From contig CACEXV010000002.1 in NCBI GenBank assembly GCA_902563575.1, positions 30,702 to 94,701 of the forward strand: 64,000 nt of DNA, written 5' to 3'. Each line of letters begins with the position of its first letter. Position 1 is the stretch's first letter. Shown here in pieces: positions 23,521-32,503 of the stretch. Both the position numbers and the translations under genes were made by a program. This DNA comes from an uncultured Pelagibacteraceae bacterium. Lineage in GTDB: Bacteria > Pseudomonadota > Alphaproteobacteria > Pelagibacterales > Pelagibacteraceae. The notes beneath the pieces were generated by a model. It was not told the DNA's origin and made no database searches. It was given only the letters and a program-made list of their open reading frames with translations.

Positions 23521-24184
23521 ACCACATATATTAGTTGTAGATGACGATGATAAAATAAGAAATCTACTTAAAGAATTTTTGAATACTCACGAATTCTATG
23601 TAACAACGGCATCAGATGCAGAAGATGCAGAGAAAAAAATGGGTCATTTCAAATACGAAATATTAGTTTTAGATGTCATGATGCCAGGTATTGACGGTTA
23701 TCAACTTACTAAAAATATCAAAAAGAAATCAAAAGTTCCGATTATCTTATTAACGGCTAAAGGAGAGGTAGAAAACAGAATAAAGGGCCTAGAGTTAGGT
23801 GCGGATGATTACCTTGGTAAACCATTTGAGCCTAAAGAATTATTGCTAAGAATTAAAAATATTATTAATAAAAATAAAAAGATCAGTGTTAACATTACTC
23901 ATAAAGTTGGCTCTGCAGATATAGATTTGAATAAAATGTTTATCAAATTACTAAATAAAACGAAAAAAATTAACGCAAGTGAAAAAAAGGTTCTGGTTGA
24001 AATGTTAGCAAATCCTGGAAAAACATTTTCGAGACAACAGATTGCAAATATTTCAGGAATATCTCAAGAGAGATCAATAGACGTTATGATTACTAGATTA
24101 AGGCAAAAAATTGAAATCGAGCCTAACAAACCTAAATTTTTACAAACTATAAGGGGTGAGGGATATGTTCTCTGGATTAAATAG
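23510..24184 (+). CDS. OmpR-family response regulator (PetR-like)
   Basis: 224 aa. Receiver domain with acidic pocket LVVDDDDKIRN, phospho-acceptor Asp in ILVLDVMMPGIDGYQ (about residue 54), and switch Lys in GADDYLGKPFEPKEL. The C-terminal winged-helix DNA-binding domain includes VLVEMLANPGKTFSRQQI, SIDVMITRLRQKIE and a final TIRGEGYVLW, as in OmpR/PhoB proteins. The downstream kinase is its obvious partner. The start overlaps the MarR gene by 11 bp and the end overlaps the kinase by about 20 bp, so the three are translated together. Confidence 0.93.
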   Translation: MENKPHILVVDDDDKIRNLLKEFLNTHEFYVTTASDAEDAEKKMGHFKYEILVLDVMMPGIDGYQLTKNIKKKSKVPIILLTAKGEVENRIKGLELGADDYLGKPFEPKELLLRIKNIINKNKKISVNITHKVGSADIDLNKMFIKLLNKTKKINASEKKVLVEMLANPGKTFSRQQIANISGISQERSIDVMITRLRQKIEIEPNKPKFLQTIRGEGYVLWIK

Positions 24185-25484
24185 ATTGATTAAATTCCTG
24201 TTGCCTAAAAGACTTTTTTATAGGTCATTAATTATTGTTGCTGCACCAACAATAATTTTACAATTAATAGTTACTGTTGTTTTCTTTGACAGTATATGGA
24301 TAAAAGCAAATAAGGGTATGACTAGATCACTTGTATCAGAATTAAAAACACTAACAGATGTTTATAAAAATAATAATGAAACTCAAATAAAATTTATAAC
24401 AGAAACTTATAAAAAAAATTTTGATTACGTAATTAATGTATTAGATGAAGAGATAAGTTTAGGCAATTTTGAGAGAAAATATAGTCCGATGGATAGATCT
24501 TTAAGAAGGGAATTAAAGTCAACTTTTGGTAGTGAAAATTATTGGTTTAATACAATAAGTTATCTCGATGTTGTTGAAGTAAAAATTAGATCTGGGGATA
24601 GAGTATTACAATTTTTTTTTCCAAAAGAAAAAATTGCGACTTCCTCTGTGCGGCTGTTTATTTTATGGATAACTTTGCCATCAATTTTATTAATAACAAT
24701 TGCTATAATTTTTCTAAAAAATCAAACAAAACCAATAGTCAATTTATCTAAGGCTGCTGAGAGATTTGGAAAAGGGGAATATATAAATGAATTTCATGCT
24801 TCCGGTGCTTCTGAGATAAGAAAAGCATCATATGAGTTTGACAGAATGGTCAAAAGAATTAACAGACATTTAAATCAGAGGTCTGAGATGCTTTCAGGAA
24901 TTAGTCACGATTTAAGGACACCTTTAACCCGTTTAAAACTACAATTGGCAATGATTAAAGATGAAAAACTATCGAAAAAAATGTCTGAGGATATAGATGA
25001 GATGGAAAAAATGTTAAACGATTACCTTCAATTTGCAAAAACTCAAACAAAAGAAGATTTCGCTAAAGTTAATCTGATTGATCTAATAAAAGGAATAGTA
25101 AAAATTTCTAGTACAAACAATATTCAATTTGATTATAAAGACAGTATATTTATAAATGGAAGGGAAAATGCTTTAAAAAGATGTTTTCAAAACATACTAG
25201 AAAATGCTCTTACATATGGGGAAAAAGTTAAGATTAGTTTAAAAGAAACTTCCAACAGAGTCGCTATCACTATTGAGGATGATGGTCCTGGAATTCCTTC
25301 TGAACAATTTAAAAATGTTTTTAAACCTTTTCACAGGTTAGATAAAAGTAGAAGTATGAATAAAAAAGGCGTAGGTTTAGGCCTTGCAATAGTTGAGGAT
25401 ATTGTAAATTCACATGGTGGAAACATACAGTTATCAAAAAGCCAACTTGGTGGTTTATTATTTAAAGTATCACTTCCTTCTTGA
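24165..25484 (+). CDS. EnvZ-like sensor histidine kinase
   Basis: 439 aa from the ATG at 24165 (a GTG at 24156 is also in frame). Two membrane helices, about residues 18-40 and 160-182, flank a periplasmic domain of roughly 120 residues. A HAMP region (KPIVNLSKAAERFGKGEY) follows, then the H-box SGISHDLRTPLTRLKLQL with the phospho-His, an N-box (CFQNILENALTYG), G1 DDGPGIP and G2 GVGLGLAIVEDIV. The layout is that of EnvZ. The signal sensed is unknown. The last 15 bp overlap ubiK on the other strand. Confidence 0.93.
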   Translation: MFSGLNRLIKFLLPKRLFYRSLIIVAAPTIILQLIVTVVFFDSIWIKANKGMTRSLVSELKTLTDVYKNNNETQIKFITETYKKNFDYVINVLDEEISLGNFERKYSPMDRSLRRELKSTFGSENYWFNTISYLDVVEVKIRSGDRVLQFFFPKEKIATSSVRLFILWITLPSILLITIAIIFLKNQTKPIVNLSKAAERFGKGEYINEFHASGASEIRKASYEFDRMVKRINRHLNQRSEMLSGISHDLRTPLTRLKLQLAMIKDEKLSKKMSEDIDEMEKMLNDYLQFAKTQTKEDFAKVNLIDLIKGIVKISSTNNIQFDYKDSIFINGRENALKRCFQNILENALTYGEKVKISLKETSNRVAITIEDDGPGIPSEQFKNVFKPFHRLDKSRSMNKKGVGLGLAIVEDIVNSHGGNIQLSKSQLGGLLFKVSLPS

Positions 25485-25706
25485 TTTTGTTTTTTTCTTT
25501 AAATTTTTTATTATCTTTTCTTGTTTCTCTACTAATCTCTTAAGTTGAATAAAATCTTCCTTTCTTACCAATTGTAAATCATTTATTATTTTTTCCTTTT
25601 TAAATTTTAAATTCGTAATAATCTCTTTTTTTAAATCATCTGAGCTTAAAATCCCATTTTCAATAAAATCAGATATAAGTTTCATTATTTTTTGATAGTT
25701 TTGCAT
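25470..25706 (-). CDS. ubiK: UbiK/BMFP-family accessory factor
   Basis: 78 aa. Small protein with N-terminal amphipathic helices and a C-terminal coiled coil; the signature LVRKEDFIQLKRLVEKQEKIIKNL (about residues 45-68; LVRKEDF and the heptads after it) matches the YqiC/UbiK family. In enterobacteria UbiK helps the aerobic ubiquinone biosynthesis complex; family members also form trimers that perturb membranes. A basic tail KKKTKSRRK ends the protein. It sits alone on the minus strand, overlapping the kinase end by 15 bp and divergent from lgt by 44 bp. Confidence 0.8.
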   Translation of the reverse strand: MQNYQKIMKLISDFIENGILSSDDLKKEIITNLKFKKEKIINDLQLVRKEDFIQLKRLVEKQEKIIKNLKKKTKSRRK

Positions 25707-25750
25707 ATATTAGCTAATAAAAGATTATCAGTTATGTTATAAAATCTCAA

Positions 25751-26545
25751 ATGTATACACACAATTTAGACCCGGTTTTATTCAGCATTTACTTCCTAGA
25801 TATCCGTTGGTACTCATTAGCTTATATAGCAGGTATAACATTAGGTTGGTGGTATGCCAAAAAAATATGTTCGTTTTTATACAAAAGTAAAAATGTTCCA
25901 ATTAACGGTGAAGAGTTTGATAATCTTATTTCTTATTTAATCGCAGGAATTATTGTTGGTGGAAGAATAGGTTATGTAATATTTTATAATCCTGGATTTT
26001 ATTTATTCAATCCCATAGAAATATTGAAAATTTGGGAAGGTGGCTTATCTTTTCATGGAGGTTTAATAGGAATAACAATATCAGTTATTATTTTTTCAAG
26101 AAAAAATAATCTGAATACTTTAATGTATTTAGATGTAATAGCTTGTGTTGCACCAATAGGTTTATTCTTAGGAAGAATCGCTAATTTTATTAATAGTGAA
26201 TTGATCGGTAAACCAACACAATTTTTTCTAAACGTAATTTTTCCAAAGATTGATGAATTGCCAAGACATCCTTCTCAAATTTATGAAGCTCTTTTAGAGG
26301 GTGTAATTCTATTTTTTATTTTAAATTTTTTGATCTATAGAAAAAATTATGAGATAGGTATAATATCATCTTACTTTCTGATGTTTTATGGTTTATTTAG
26401 AATAATCTCAGAATTTTTTAGAGAGCCTGACGCTCATATAGGTTATTTATTTTATAGTATCTCAATGGGCACAGTTTTAAGCATGTGCATGATGATTGTA
26501 GGTCTTGGCTTATACAAGAAAGTCAAAAATGGATATAAAAAGTAA
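25751..26545 (+). CDS. lgt: Prolipoprotein diacylglyceryl transferase
   Basis: 264 aa, typical length. Inner-membrane enzyme that moves diacylglycerol from phosphatidylglycerol to the lipobox Cys of prelipoproteins. Visible: IRWYSLAYIAGITLGWWYA, the H103-type motif GGLSFHGGLIG, the Lgt signature region GLFLGRIANFINSELIGKPT, RHPSQIYEALLEG, and GLFRIISEFFREPD near the C-terminus. About seven hydrophobic helices. A TATAAA lies 8 bp upstream of the ATG, and a perfect 12-bp palindrome (25708-25719) lies between it and ubiK. The next gene begins inside its 3' end. Confidence 0.97.
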   Translation: MYTHNLDPVLFSIYFLDIRWYSLAYIAGITLGWWYAKKICSFLYKSKNVPINGEEFDNLISYLIAGIIVGGRIGYVIFYNPGFYLFNPIEILKIWEGGLSFHGGLIGITISVIIFSRKNNLNTLMYLDVIACVAPIGLFLGRIANFINSELIGKPTQFFLNVIFPKIDELPRHPSQIYEALLEGVILFFILNFLIYRKNYEIGIISSYFLMFYGLFRIISEFFREPDAHIGYLFYSISMGTVLSMCMMIVGLGLYKKVKNGYKK

Positions 26546-27560
26546 AATTTTTTATAAGAAATATCTTCCAATTGATGAGTTTGTGGAAAAAATCTTATAC
26601 GATCCACAAAATGGTTATTATGTCAAACGTAACCCTTTTAATAAACAAGGTGATTATATTACAAGTCCTAACATCTCTCCTATTTTTAGTGAAATAGTTT
26701 CAATATGGATAGTTTCTCTTTGGAACAAATTCGGTAAGCCGAAGAAAATTAATATTGTAGAGCTAGGGCCAGGAAATGGTGAGATGACAAGAATATTATC
26801 AAGAAGTTTAAAAAAATTTTTAAAAATAAATTCATTTGAAATATTCTTGTACGAAAAAAGTATTTCTTTAGTAAATCTACAAAAAAAAAGAATTAAAGAT
26901 CCATGTGTTAAATGGATAAACAATTTTAACAAGATAAAGAGCGGACCAGTAATATTTATAGGTAATGAATTTTTTGATGCAATTCCAGTCAAACAATTTC
27001 AGAAGAGAGATGATGTTATAAAAGAAAAAAATTTATTTTTAGAGGCTAACAAAATAAAAAATAGATATCTCAAAATTTCAAAAAATTTAGAGAGATATCT
27101 TAATAAATTTAAAACTATTAATTCGAATAAGTTTTTTGAGTTTCCTCTCAAAGGTTTAAAAATTATGGACGTTATTATAAAGGTAATTAAAAGATTTAAT
27201 GGAGCAATTTTGTTAATTGATTATGGTTACACTATTAAATCAGAAAAAAGCAGCTTACAATCTGTCAAAAATCATAAATATAACAAATTATTTAGTAATC
27301 TTGGTGACGCTGATATATCTTCGCTAGTAAATTTTAAATTATTAGAGGAATATTTTAATTCTAAAAAACTAAAAGTTAATAACATAATTGGTCAGGGAAA
27401 ATTTTTAAAAACTCTTGGTATTATTGAGAGAGCTGATATCTTAAGTAAAAATATGAATTTTAAAGATAAGGCAGATTTGTATTATAGGGTAAAAAGACTT
27501 ATTCATCCTAAGGAGATGGGAAGCTTATTTAAAGTAATTCAAGCTTTTAGTCATAAATGA
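26529..27560 (+). CDS. SAM-dependent methyltransferase of the MidA/NDUFAF7 family
   Basis: 343 aa from the ATG at 26529, overlapping lgt by 17 bp; a TTG at 26505 is the only other option. The family hallmarks are an N-terminal DPQNGYYVKRNPFNKQGDYITSPNISPIF (DPQNGYY and GDYITSPNISP), the SAM loop NIVELGPGNGEMTRIL, and GNEFFDAIPVKQF. NDUFAF7/MidA methylates an arginine of the 49-kDa subunit of complex I in mitochondria; bacterial homologues are assumed to act on a comparable target. The lgt-midA-pgeF order is common in alphaproteobacteria. Confidence 0.88.
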   Translation: MDIKSKIFYKKYLPIDEFVEKILYDPQNGYYVKRNPFNKQGDYITSPNISPIFSEIVSIWIVSLWNKFGKPKKINIVELGPGNGEMTRILSRSLKKFLKINSFEIFLYEKSISLVNLQKKRIKDPCVKWINNFNKIKSGPVIFIGNEFFDAIPVKQFQKRDDVIKEKNLFLEANKIKNRYLKISKNLERYLNKFKTINSNKFFEFPLKGLKIMDVIIKVIKRFNGAILLIDYGYTIKSEKSSLQSVKNHKYNKLFSNLGDADISSLVNFKLLEEYFNSKKLKVNNIIGQGKFLKTLGIIERADILSKNMNFKDKADLYYRVKRLIHPKEMGSLFKVIQAFSHK

Positions 27561-27580
27561 AATACCTGAACTTAAATTAA

Positions 27581-28330
27581 ATGTATTTTTCCAAAAAATT
27601 GAGAGGTGTTAAACATTGTTTTTTTTCTAGGAAAAATGGTATCTCAAAAGGTGTTTATAAAAGTTTAAATTGCGGTCCAGGATCCAAAGATAAAAAAAAG
27701 AACATAAAAAAAAACCTTAACAAAATATCGAAATTTTTAAATATTAAATCAAGGTATTTAAAATTAATGCATCAAGAACATAGCTCAAGAATTATTCAAA
27801 TAAATGCGAAGAATATTACAAAAAAAAAATTTTATTCTGATGCACTAATAACAAAATTAAACAAAGTTGGACTTGGAGTATTAACAGCTGATTGTGTTCC
27901 AATTTTACTTTACGACAAACCTAACCAGATTATTAGTTGTATACATGCTGGTTGGAAAGGAGCATTTAAAGATATAATTAAAAAAACAGTTATAAAAATA
28001 AAAAAAACAAGTATAAAAAAAAATGATATTTCTGCAGCTGTGGGCCCGTGTATTGGGAGCAAAAATTATGAAGTTGATTTTAAATTCAAAATCAAGTTTT
28101 TAAAAAAATTCAAAAAATCTTCCAGTTGTTTTAATGAAAAAAAAGGAAGGTATTTTTTTGATCTCAGAAAATTTGTTAACCTAAAACTAAGAGAATCAGG
28201 AATAAAAAGAATTGATAATATTGCTTTAGATACTTTTAAAAATCACTCAAGCTTTTTTAGCTATAGAAGATCAAAACTAAGGGGTGAAAAAGACTACGGT
28301 AGATGCATATCTGTCATAAAATTAAATTAA
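27581..28330 (+). CDS. pgeF: Laccase-domain protein (PgeF/YfiH purine nucleoside phosphorylase-like)
   Basis: 249 aa. The conserved metal-binding positions of the YfiH fold are in place: LKLMHQEHSSRI, GLGVLTADCVPILLYD (Cys), CIHAGWKGAFKDII (His) and VGPCIGSKNYEV (Cys). The C-terminal FFSYRRSKLRGEKDYGRCISVI matches the family. Members have been called polyphenol oxidases but act as peptidoglycan-editing factors and as adenosine/purine phosphorylases. Very lysine-rich, as expected from the low GC. It is 20 bp after the methyltransferase and 40 bp before prs, which has its own promoter. Confidence 0.92.
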   Translation: MYFSKKLRGVKHCFFSRKNGISKGVYKSLNCGPGSKDKKKNIKKNLNKISKFLNIKSRYLKLMHQEHSSRIIQINAKNITKKKFYSDALITKLNKVGLGVLTADCVPILLYDKPNQIISCIHAGWKGAFKDIIKKTVIKIKKTSIKKNDISAAVGPCIGSKNYEVDFKFKIKFLKKFKKSSSCFNEKKGRYFFDLRKFVNLKLRESGIKRIDNIALDTFKNHSSFFSYRRSKLRGEKDYGRCISVIKLN

Positions 28331-28362
28331 TTGAAAAAAAATCAAAAAAATGTATATATAAT
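28331..28362 (+). promoter_or_regulatory. prs promoter
   Basis: TTGAAA at 28331-28336, with TATATA at 28353-28358 (16-bp spacing) merging into a perfect TATAAT at 28357-28362. The ATG is at 28371, so initiation from the TATAAT would give an essentially leaderless message. Confidence 0.5.
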
Positions 28363-28370
28363 ATTATTTC

Positions 28371-29303
28371 ATGAAAATTCTTTCTGGAACTAGTAACCTT
28401 AACCTGAGTAAGGATATCTCTAAATCATTAAAACTGAAATTAGTTAACACTAATATAAAGAGGTTCGCCGATGGTGAAATTTATATTGAGATAAATGAGA
28501 ACATCAGGGGTAACAGTGTTTTTGTTATTCAGTCAACTTCTAATCCGGCAAATGATAATCTAATGGAACTTTTATTAATAATTGATGCATTGAAAAGATC
28601 CTCTGCTAAAAACATAACAGCTGTAATTCCTTATTTCGGCTATGCAAGACAGGATAGAAAGGTCGTTCCTAGAACTTCCATTTCTGCTAAAGTTGTAGCA
28701 AACCTACTTACAAATGCTGGAGCTAGCAGAATTTTAACTGTAGACCTACATGCTGGACAAATCCAAGGTTTTTTTGATATGCCAGTGGACAATCTATTTA
28801 CAACTCCTCTTTTTGCTAGATACATAAAAAAAAAATTAAAGAAAAAAAATTTGATTTGTGTTTCTCCAGATGTGGGAGGGGTTCAAAGAACAAGAGGGCT
28901 TGCAACAAAGATCGCTGCAGATCTAGCAATAATTGACAAAAGAAGACCGGCTCCTGGAAAATCGAGAGTGATGAACATCATTGGGGATGTTAAAGGAAAA
29001 ACATGTATTATAGTCGATGACATAATAGACAGTGGAGGCACAATTGTTAATGCTGTAGCAGCTTTAAAAAAATCAGGTGCTGAAGATGTATATGTTTTTA
29101 CCACACATGGGGTTCTAAGCGGTGAGGCAGTTAAAAAGATACAATCTTCTAAAATTAAAAAACTTGTAATTACAGACAGTATAGATAATTCCAAAAAAAT
29201 TAAAAATCATAGTAAAATTGAAGTTTTATCCATATCTAACCTTATGGCAGAAGCAATTAAAAGAATATCCAATTCGACATCTGTGTCAGATTTGTTTAAT
29301 TAA
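28371..29303 (+). CDS. prs: Ribose-phosphate pyrophosphokinase
   Basis: 310 aa, full length. Makes PRPP from ribose 5-phosphate and ATP for nucleotides, His and Trp. Class I motifs: KRFADGEIYIEI, VIPYFGYARQDRKV (ATP flexible loop), LTVDLHAGQIQGFFD, VSPDVGGVQRTRG, and the PRPP loop CIIVDDIIDSGGTIVNA. Preceded by a recognisable promoter and followed by rplY after 49 bp. Confidence 0.98.
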   Translation: MKILSGTSNLNLSKDISKSLKLKLVNTNIKRFADGEIYIEINENIRGNSVFVIQSTSNPANDNLMELLLIIDALKRSSAKNITAVIPYFGYARQDRKVVPRTSISAKVVANLLTNAGASRILTVDLHAGQIQGFFDMPVDNLFTTPLFARYIKKKLKKKNLICVSPDVGGVQRTRGLATKIAADLAIIDKRRPAPGKSRVMNIIGDVKGKTCIIVDDIIDSGGTIVNAVAALKKSGAEDVYVFTTHGVLSGEAVKKIQSSKIKKLVITDSIDNSKKIKNHSKIEVLSISNLMAEAIKRISNSTSVSDLFN

Positions 29304-29352
29304 CACTTGTTTTATTTTAAAAGTTGAGTTAAATACCCTTTCAAAATAAATT

Positions 29353-30105
29353 ATGAATAACTTTAAAGCTGAAAAAAGAGAAAATACCAAAACCGGTTAT
29401 ACTAATAGTTTAAGAGCTAAAGGATTGATACCGGCGATATTATATGGAGGAAAATTGCCAAATGAAAATATTTCTGTTGTTAAAAAACAATTTCAAAATA
29501 TTTTAGACAGTGAGTCTTTTTTATCTTCAGTTTTAGAAATAGAAATTAATGGCAAAAAAGAAAAAGTTTTACCTAGAGAAGTCTCGTATCATGCTGTTTC
29601 TGACGAACCTATTCACATAGATTTTATGAGAATAGTCTCTGGTACTAAAATTATTTTAGAGATACCTGTTCGCTTTATTAATCAATCTGAGTCACCGGGA
29701 TTAAAAAGGGGTGGTGTACTAAACATTGTGAGAAGAAAAATTGAATTAAATTGTCCGGCTGACAACATTCCAAAAGAAATTGTGATTGATCTCTCAGGTA
29801 CAGATATAGGTACGAGTATTAAAATTTCGGCAGTTAAACTACCGGAAAATGTAATACCAACCATTACGGACCGGGACTTTGTTGTGGCAACAGTTGCTGC
29901 TCCAACGGTAATAAAAGAGCCAGAAAAACCTGCTGAAGCCGCGGCAGAAGGAGCTGATGGAGAAGCCGCTGCTCAAACTGAAGGTTCTGAAGTTAAGGCT
30001 GAACAAGGTAAAGATGGTGACGCAGCTAAAAAAGATGAAAAACAAAAAGATGCTGGTGGTGATAAGAAGCCACAAGCAGAAAAAAAACCAGCTGAAAAGA
30101 AATAA
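29353..30105 (+). CDS. rplY: Ribosomal protein bL25 (Ctc form) with long charged tail
   Basis: 250 aa. Residues 1-95 are the 5S-rRNA-binding L25 domain (KAEKRENTKTGYTNSLRAKGLIPAILYGG). Residues 96-190 are the TL5/Ctc beta domain (IPVRFINQSESPGLKRGGVLN). From about residue 190 the protein becomes a low-complexity tail of Ala, Glu, Lys and Gly repeats ending KKPAEKK. The tail is richer in GC and alanine codons than its surroundings. It precedes pth by 6 bp, the standard rplY-pth-ychF order. Confidence 0.95.
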   Translation: MNNFKAEKRENTKTGYTNSLRAKGLIPAILYGGKLPNENISVVKKQFQNILDSESFLSSVLEIEINGKKEKVLPREVSYHAVSDEPIHIDFMRIVSGTKIILEIPVRFINQSESPGLKRGGVLNIVRRKIELNCPADNIPKEIVIDLSGTDIGTSIKISAVKLPENVIPTITDRDFVVATVAAPTVIKEPEKPAEAAAEGADGEAAAQTEGSEVKAEQGKDGDAAKKDEKQKDAGGDKKPQAEKKPAEKK

Positions 30106-30111
30106 TAATTT

Positions 30112-30684
30112 ATGCTTTTATTAGTAGGACTAGGAAATCCAGGACCAAATAGTGTTAATAATAGACATAATATTGGTTTCAAAATTATAGATGCAATAAA
30201 TTCAAAGTTTAAATTATCCAAGCAAAAGCCAAAATTTAAAGGATTACTCACAACGGGGAACATAGACTCAAAAAAAGTTTATGCTATCAAACCACTTACC
30301 TTCATGAACAATTCTGGAACTGCAGTAAAAGAGTTAATTGATTACTTTAAAATTGACGCAAAAAATGTAATTGTTTTTCACGATGACATGGATATTGATT
30401 TTGGAAAAGTCAAAACAAAAGTTGGTGGAAGTAGTGCAGGACATAATGGAATTGAGTCAATTGATAAGTTTATAGGTAAAGATTATTCAAGAGTAAGAAT
30501 TGGTATTGGGCATCCTAAAGATAAAAAGAAAGTTAATAATCATGTTCTTGATGATTTTAAGGAAGATGAGGAAGAAAAGATTAAAGAAATAGCAGAAAAT
30601 ATAGTTGAACAAATTCCAAGTCTAATCGATAAGAAAATTGAGTTGTTTTCAAGTAAAGTTAATCAAAACTTAAATGGGGTTTAA
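30112..30684 (+). CDS. pth: Peptidyl-tRNA hydrolase
   Basis: 190 aa. Recycles peptidyl-tRNA released during abortive translation. LLVGLGNPGPNSVNNRHNIGF holds the catalytic His (about residue 21), FMNNSGTAV and the catalytic Asp in VIFHDDMDIDFGKVK type sequence (VFHDDMDI) follow, and GGSSAGHNGIESI completes the Pth signature. Overlaps ychF by 11 bp. Confidence 0.97.
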   Translation: MLLLVGLGNPGPNSVNNRHNIGFKIIDAINSKFKLSKQKPKFKGLLTTGNIDSKKVYAIKPLTFMNNSGTAVKELIDYFKIDAKNVIVFHDDMDIDFGKVKTKVGGSSAGHNGIESIDKFIGKDYSRVRIGIGHPKDKKKVNNHVLDDFKEDEEEKIKEIAENIVEQIPSLIDKKIELFSSKVNQNLNGV

Positions 30685-31744
30685 GTGTGGAATAGTTGGT
30701 TTACCAAATGTTGGGAAATCAACGCTCTTCAATGCTCTTACAGCTTCTAAAAACGCAGAGGCAGCTAACTTTCCATTTTGTACTATTGATCCTAATATAG
30801 GAATTGTTGATGTACCTGATGAAAGATTAGAAAAACTATCTGTACTTTCAAAGTCAAAAAAAAAAATTTTAGCTAACATCACTTTTGTTGATATTGCTGG
30901 TCTTGTAAAGGGAGCATCTAAGGGTGAAGGTTTAGGTAATAAATTTCTATCACATATAAGAGAAGTCGATGCAGTAGTGCATTTAGTAAGATGTTTCAAA
31001 AACGATAAGATCCAACATGTGAATAATCTTATTGATCCTATTAACGATCTAGAAATTATTAAGACTGAGATTGTTTTGTCAGATATAGATTTAATTCAAA
31101 AAAAATTGGAAAAAGGTAAAAAAAAGATATTGAGTCCAAAAGAGCTTGATTTACTTCAATCAGCTTTGAAAAACCTAAATGAAGGCGAAGAAATAACAGT
31201 TCAAAGTGATGAAGATTACAAGTTTTTTAACACGATTGGGATACTAAGTATCAAGCCAAAGATAATTGTATGTAATGTTGATGAACAAAGTTTGGCTACA
31301 GGGAATGAGTATACTAATGCAATTCAGCAAAAATTTATTAATGAAAAAATTATATTAATTTGTGCTGATATTGAGGATCAACTTTCCTCACTCGATAGAA
31401 ATGAAAAAGAGAATTTTATGAAAGAAATAGGTCTTGATAAAACCGGATTAAATAAATTGATTAAAGAAGGATATGACCTTTTAAACTTAAATACTTTTTT
31501 TACCTCTGGTATAGAAGAAAGTAGAGCCTGGACAATTAAGAAAAATACTCGTGCGCCAGAGGCGGCGGGGGTAATACACACAGATTTTGAAAAAAAATTT
31601 ATTCGGGCTGAGGCAGTTTCATGCGAAGACTTTTTTGAATTTGGTAGTGCTGAAAAATGTAAGGAAAAAGGTAAGTTAAGGATAGAGGGAAAAGACTATA
31701 TAGTTAAAGATGGTGACGTATTACACTTCCGTGTCAATCCTTGA
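30674..31744 (+). CDS. ychF: Redox-regulated ATPase YchF (OLA1 family)
   Basis: 356 aa. TRAFAC-class P-loop protein that prefers ATP. GLPNVGKSTLFNALT is the P loop at the N-terminus, FPFCTIDPN the switch I region, FVDIAGLVKGASKGEGLGNKFL the G3 region, and CNVDE replaces NKxD, the usual sign of ATP rather than GTP specificity. The C-terminal TGS domain contains AWTIKKNTRAPEAAGVIHTDFEKKFIRAEA (AWTIKKNTRAPEAAG) and ends [12 protein letters not shown]. It binds ribosomes. Its last 24 bp overlap petC on the other strand. Confidence 0.97.
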   Translation: MGFKCGIVGLPNVGKSTLFNALTASKNAEAANFPFCTIDPNIGIVDVPDERLEKLSVLSKSKKKILANITFVDIAGLVKGASKGEGLGNKFLSHIREVDAVVHLVRCFKNDKIQHVNNLIDPINDLEIIKTEIVLSDIDLIQKKLEKGKKKILSPKELDLLQSALKNLNEGEEITVQSDEDYKFFNTIGILSIKPKIIVCNVDEQSLATGNEYTNAIQQKFINEKIILICADIEDQLSSLDRNEKENFMKEIGLDKTGLNKLIKEGYDLLNLNTFFTSGIEESRAWTIKKNTRAPEAAGVIHTDFEKKFIRAEAVSCEDFFEFGSAEKCKEKGKLRIEGKDYIVKDGDVLHFRVNP

Positions 31745-32503
31745 CCATAATCGCTTCATACTTAAATAAACTAAAATTGTTAGGAGAATTAAATAAATCA
31801 TTACTTTAACCCCTGTCCTATGTCTTTCTTCTAATTCTGGTTCTGCAGCCCAACTTAAAAAGGTCGTAACATCTCTTGCCATTTGTTCTTCCGTTGAATT
31901 AGTTCCATCTGCATAATCGACCAAACCATCTGATAAAACTTTTGGCATTTTAATTTTATTCCCTGCCATATATTTGTTGTAATAAACACCATCGTCTAAA
32001 ATCATTTCAGCTGGTTTTTCCTCGTAACCTAAAAGAACTGAATAAATGTAATCTGCTCCGCCTTTTCTTGCTTTAACTAAAACCGACATATCAGGTGGAT
32101 ATGCGCCTCCGTTTGCTGCCATAGCGGCTTGATTATTTGGGTAAGGATTTACAAATTTATCTGCTGGCCTACCCGGTCGCAAAAACATTTCTCCCTGACT
32201 GTCTGGCCCATCTGTTACCTCAAAACTAGCTGCAATTGCCTTAACTTCTTTTTCAGTAAACTCAGGACCTCCTGGCTCTCCTAAATTTCTATAACTTAAG
32301 TACTTCATTGAATGACATGAAGAACAAACTTCTTTGTATACCTGAAAACCTCTTTGCAAAGATGATCTATCAAACTTACCTGTTAATCCTTTAAAGCTCC
32401 AATCAACTTTTATTGGATCGATGGCCTCTGCAGAAAAAGTCTTAAAAGATATTAAAAAGCTAAAGATTATCGTTTTTAAAAATATATTAGATATTTTTAT
32501 CAT
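31721..32503 (-). CDS. petC: Cytochrome c1 of the bc1 complex
   Basis: 260 aa from the ATG at 32503 (the frame is open ten codons further into petB, but the signal peptide is best from here). An N-terminal signal sequence ends near FKTFSAEA. Haem c attaches at [15 protein letters not shown] (CxxCH, about residue 50). The axial Met is likely in [17 protein letters not shown]-terminal membrane anchor [16 protein letters not shown] follows. The start overlaps petB by 17 bp. Convergent overlap of 24 bp with ychF. Confidence 0.96.
   Translation of the reverse strand: MIKISNIFLKTIIFSFLISFKTFSAEAIDPIKVDWSFKGLTGKFDRSSLQRGFQVYKEVCSSCHSMKYLSYRNLGEPGGPEFTEKEVKAIAASFEVTDGPDSQGEMFLRPGRPADKFVNPYPNNQAAMAANGGAYPPDMSVLVKARKGGADYIYSVLLGYEEKPAEMILDDGVYYNKYMAGNKIKMPKVLSDGLVDYADGTNSTEEQMARDVTTFLSWAAEPELEERHRTGVKVMIYLILLTILVYLSMKRLWSRIDTEV

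Noticed and set aside
25708..25719. Perfect 12-bp palindrome (TATTAGCTAATA) between ubiK and lgt
   Set aside because: Short AT-rich palindromes are expected by chance several times in a window of this size; not overlapping a clear promoter.
29839..30263. Two Phe/Ser-rich minus-strand frames across the end of rplY and start of pth
   Set aside because: Antisense of the low-complexity Lys/Ala/Glu tail; composition explains them.
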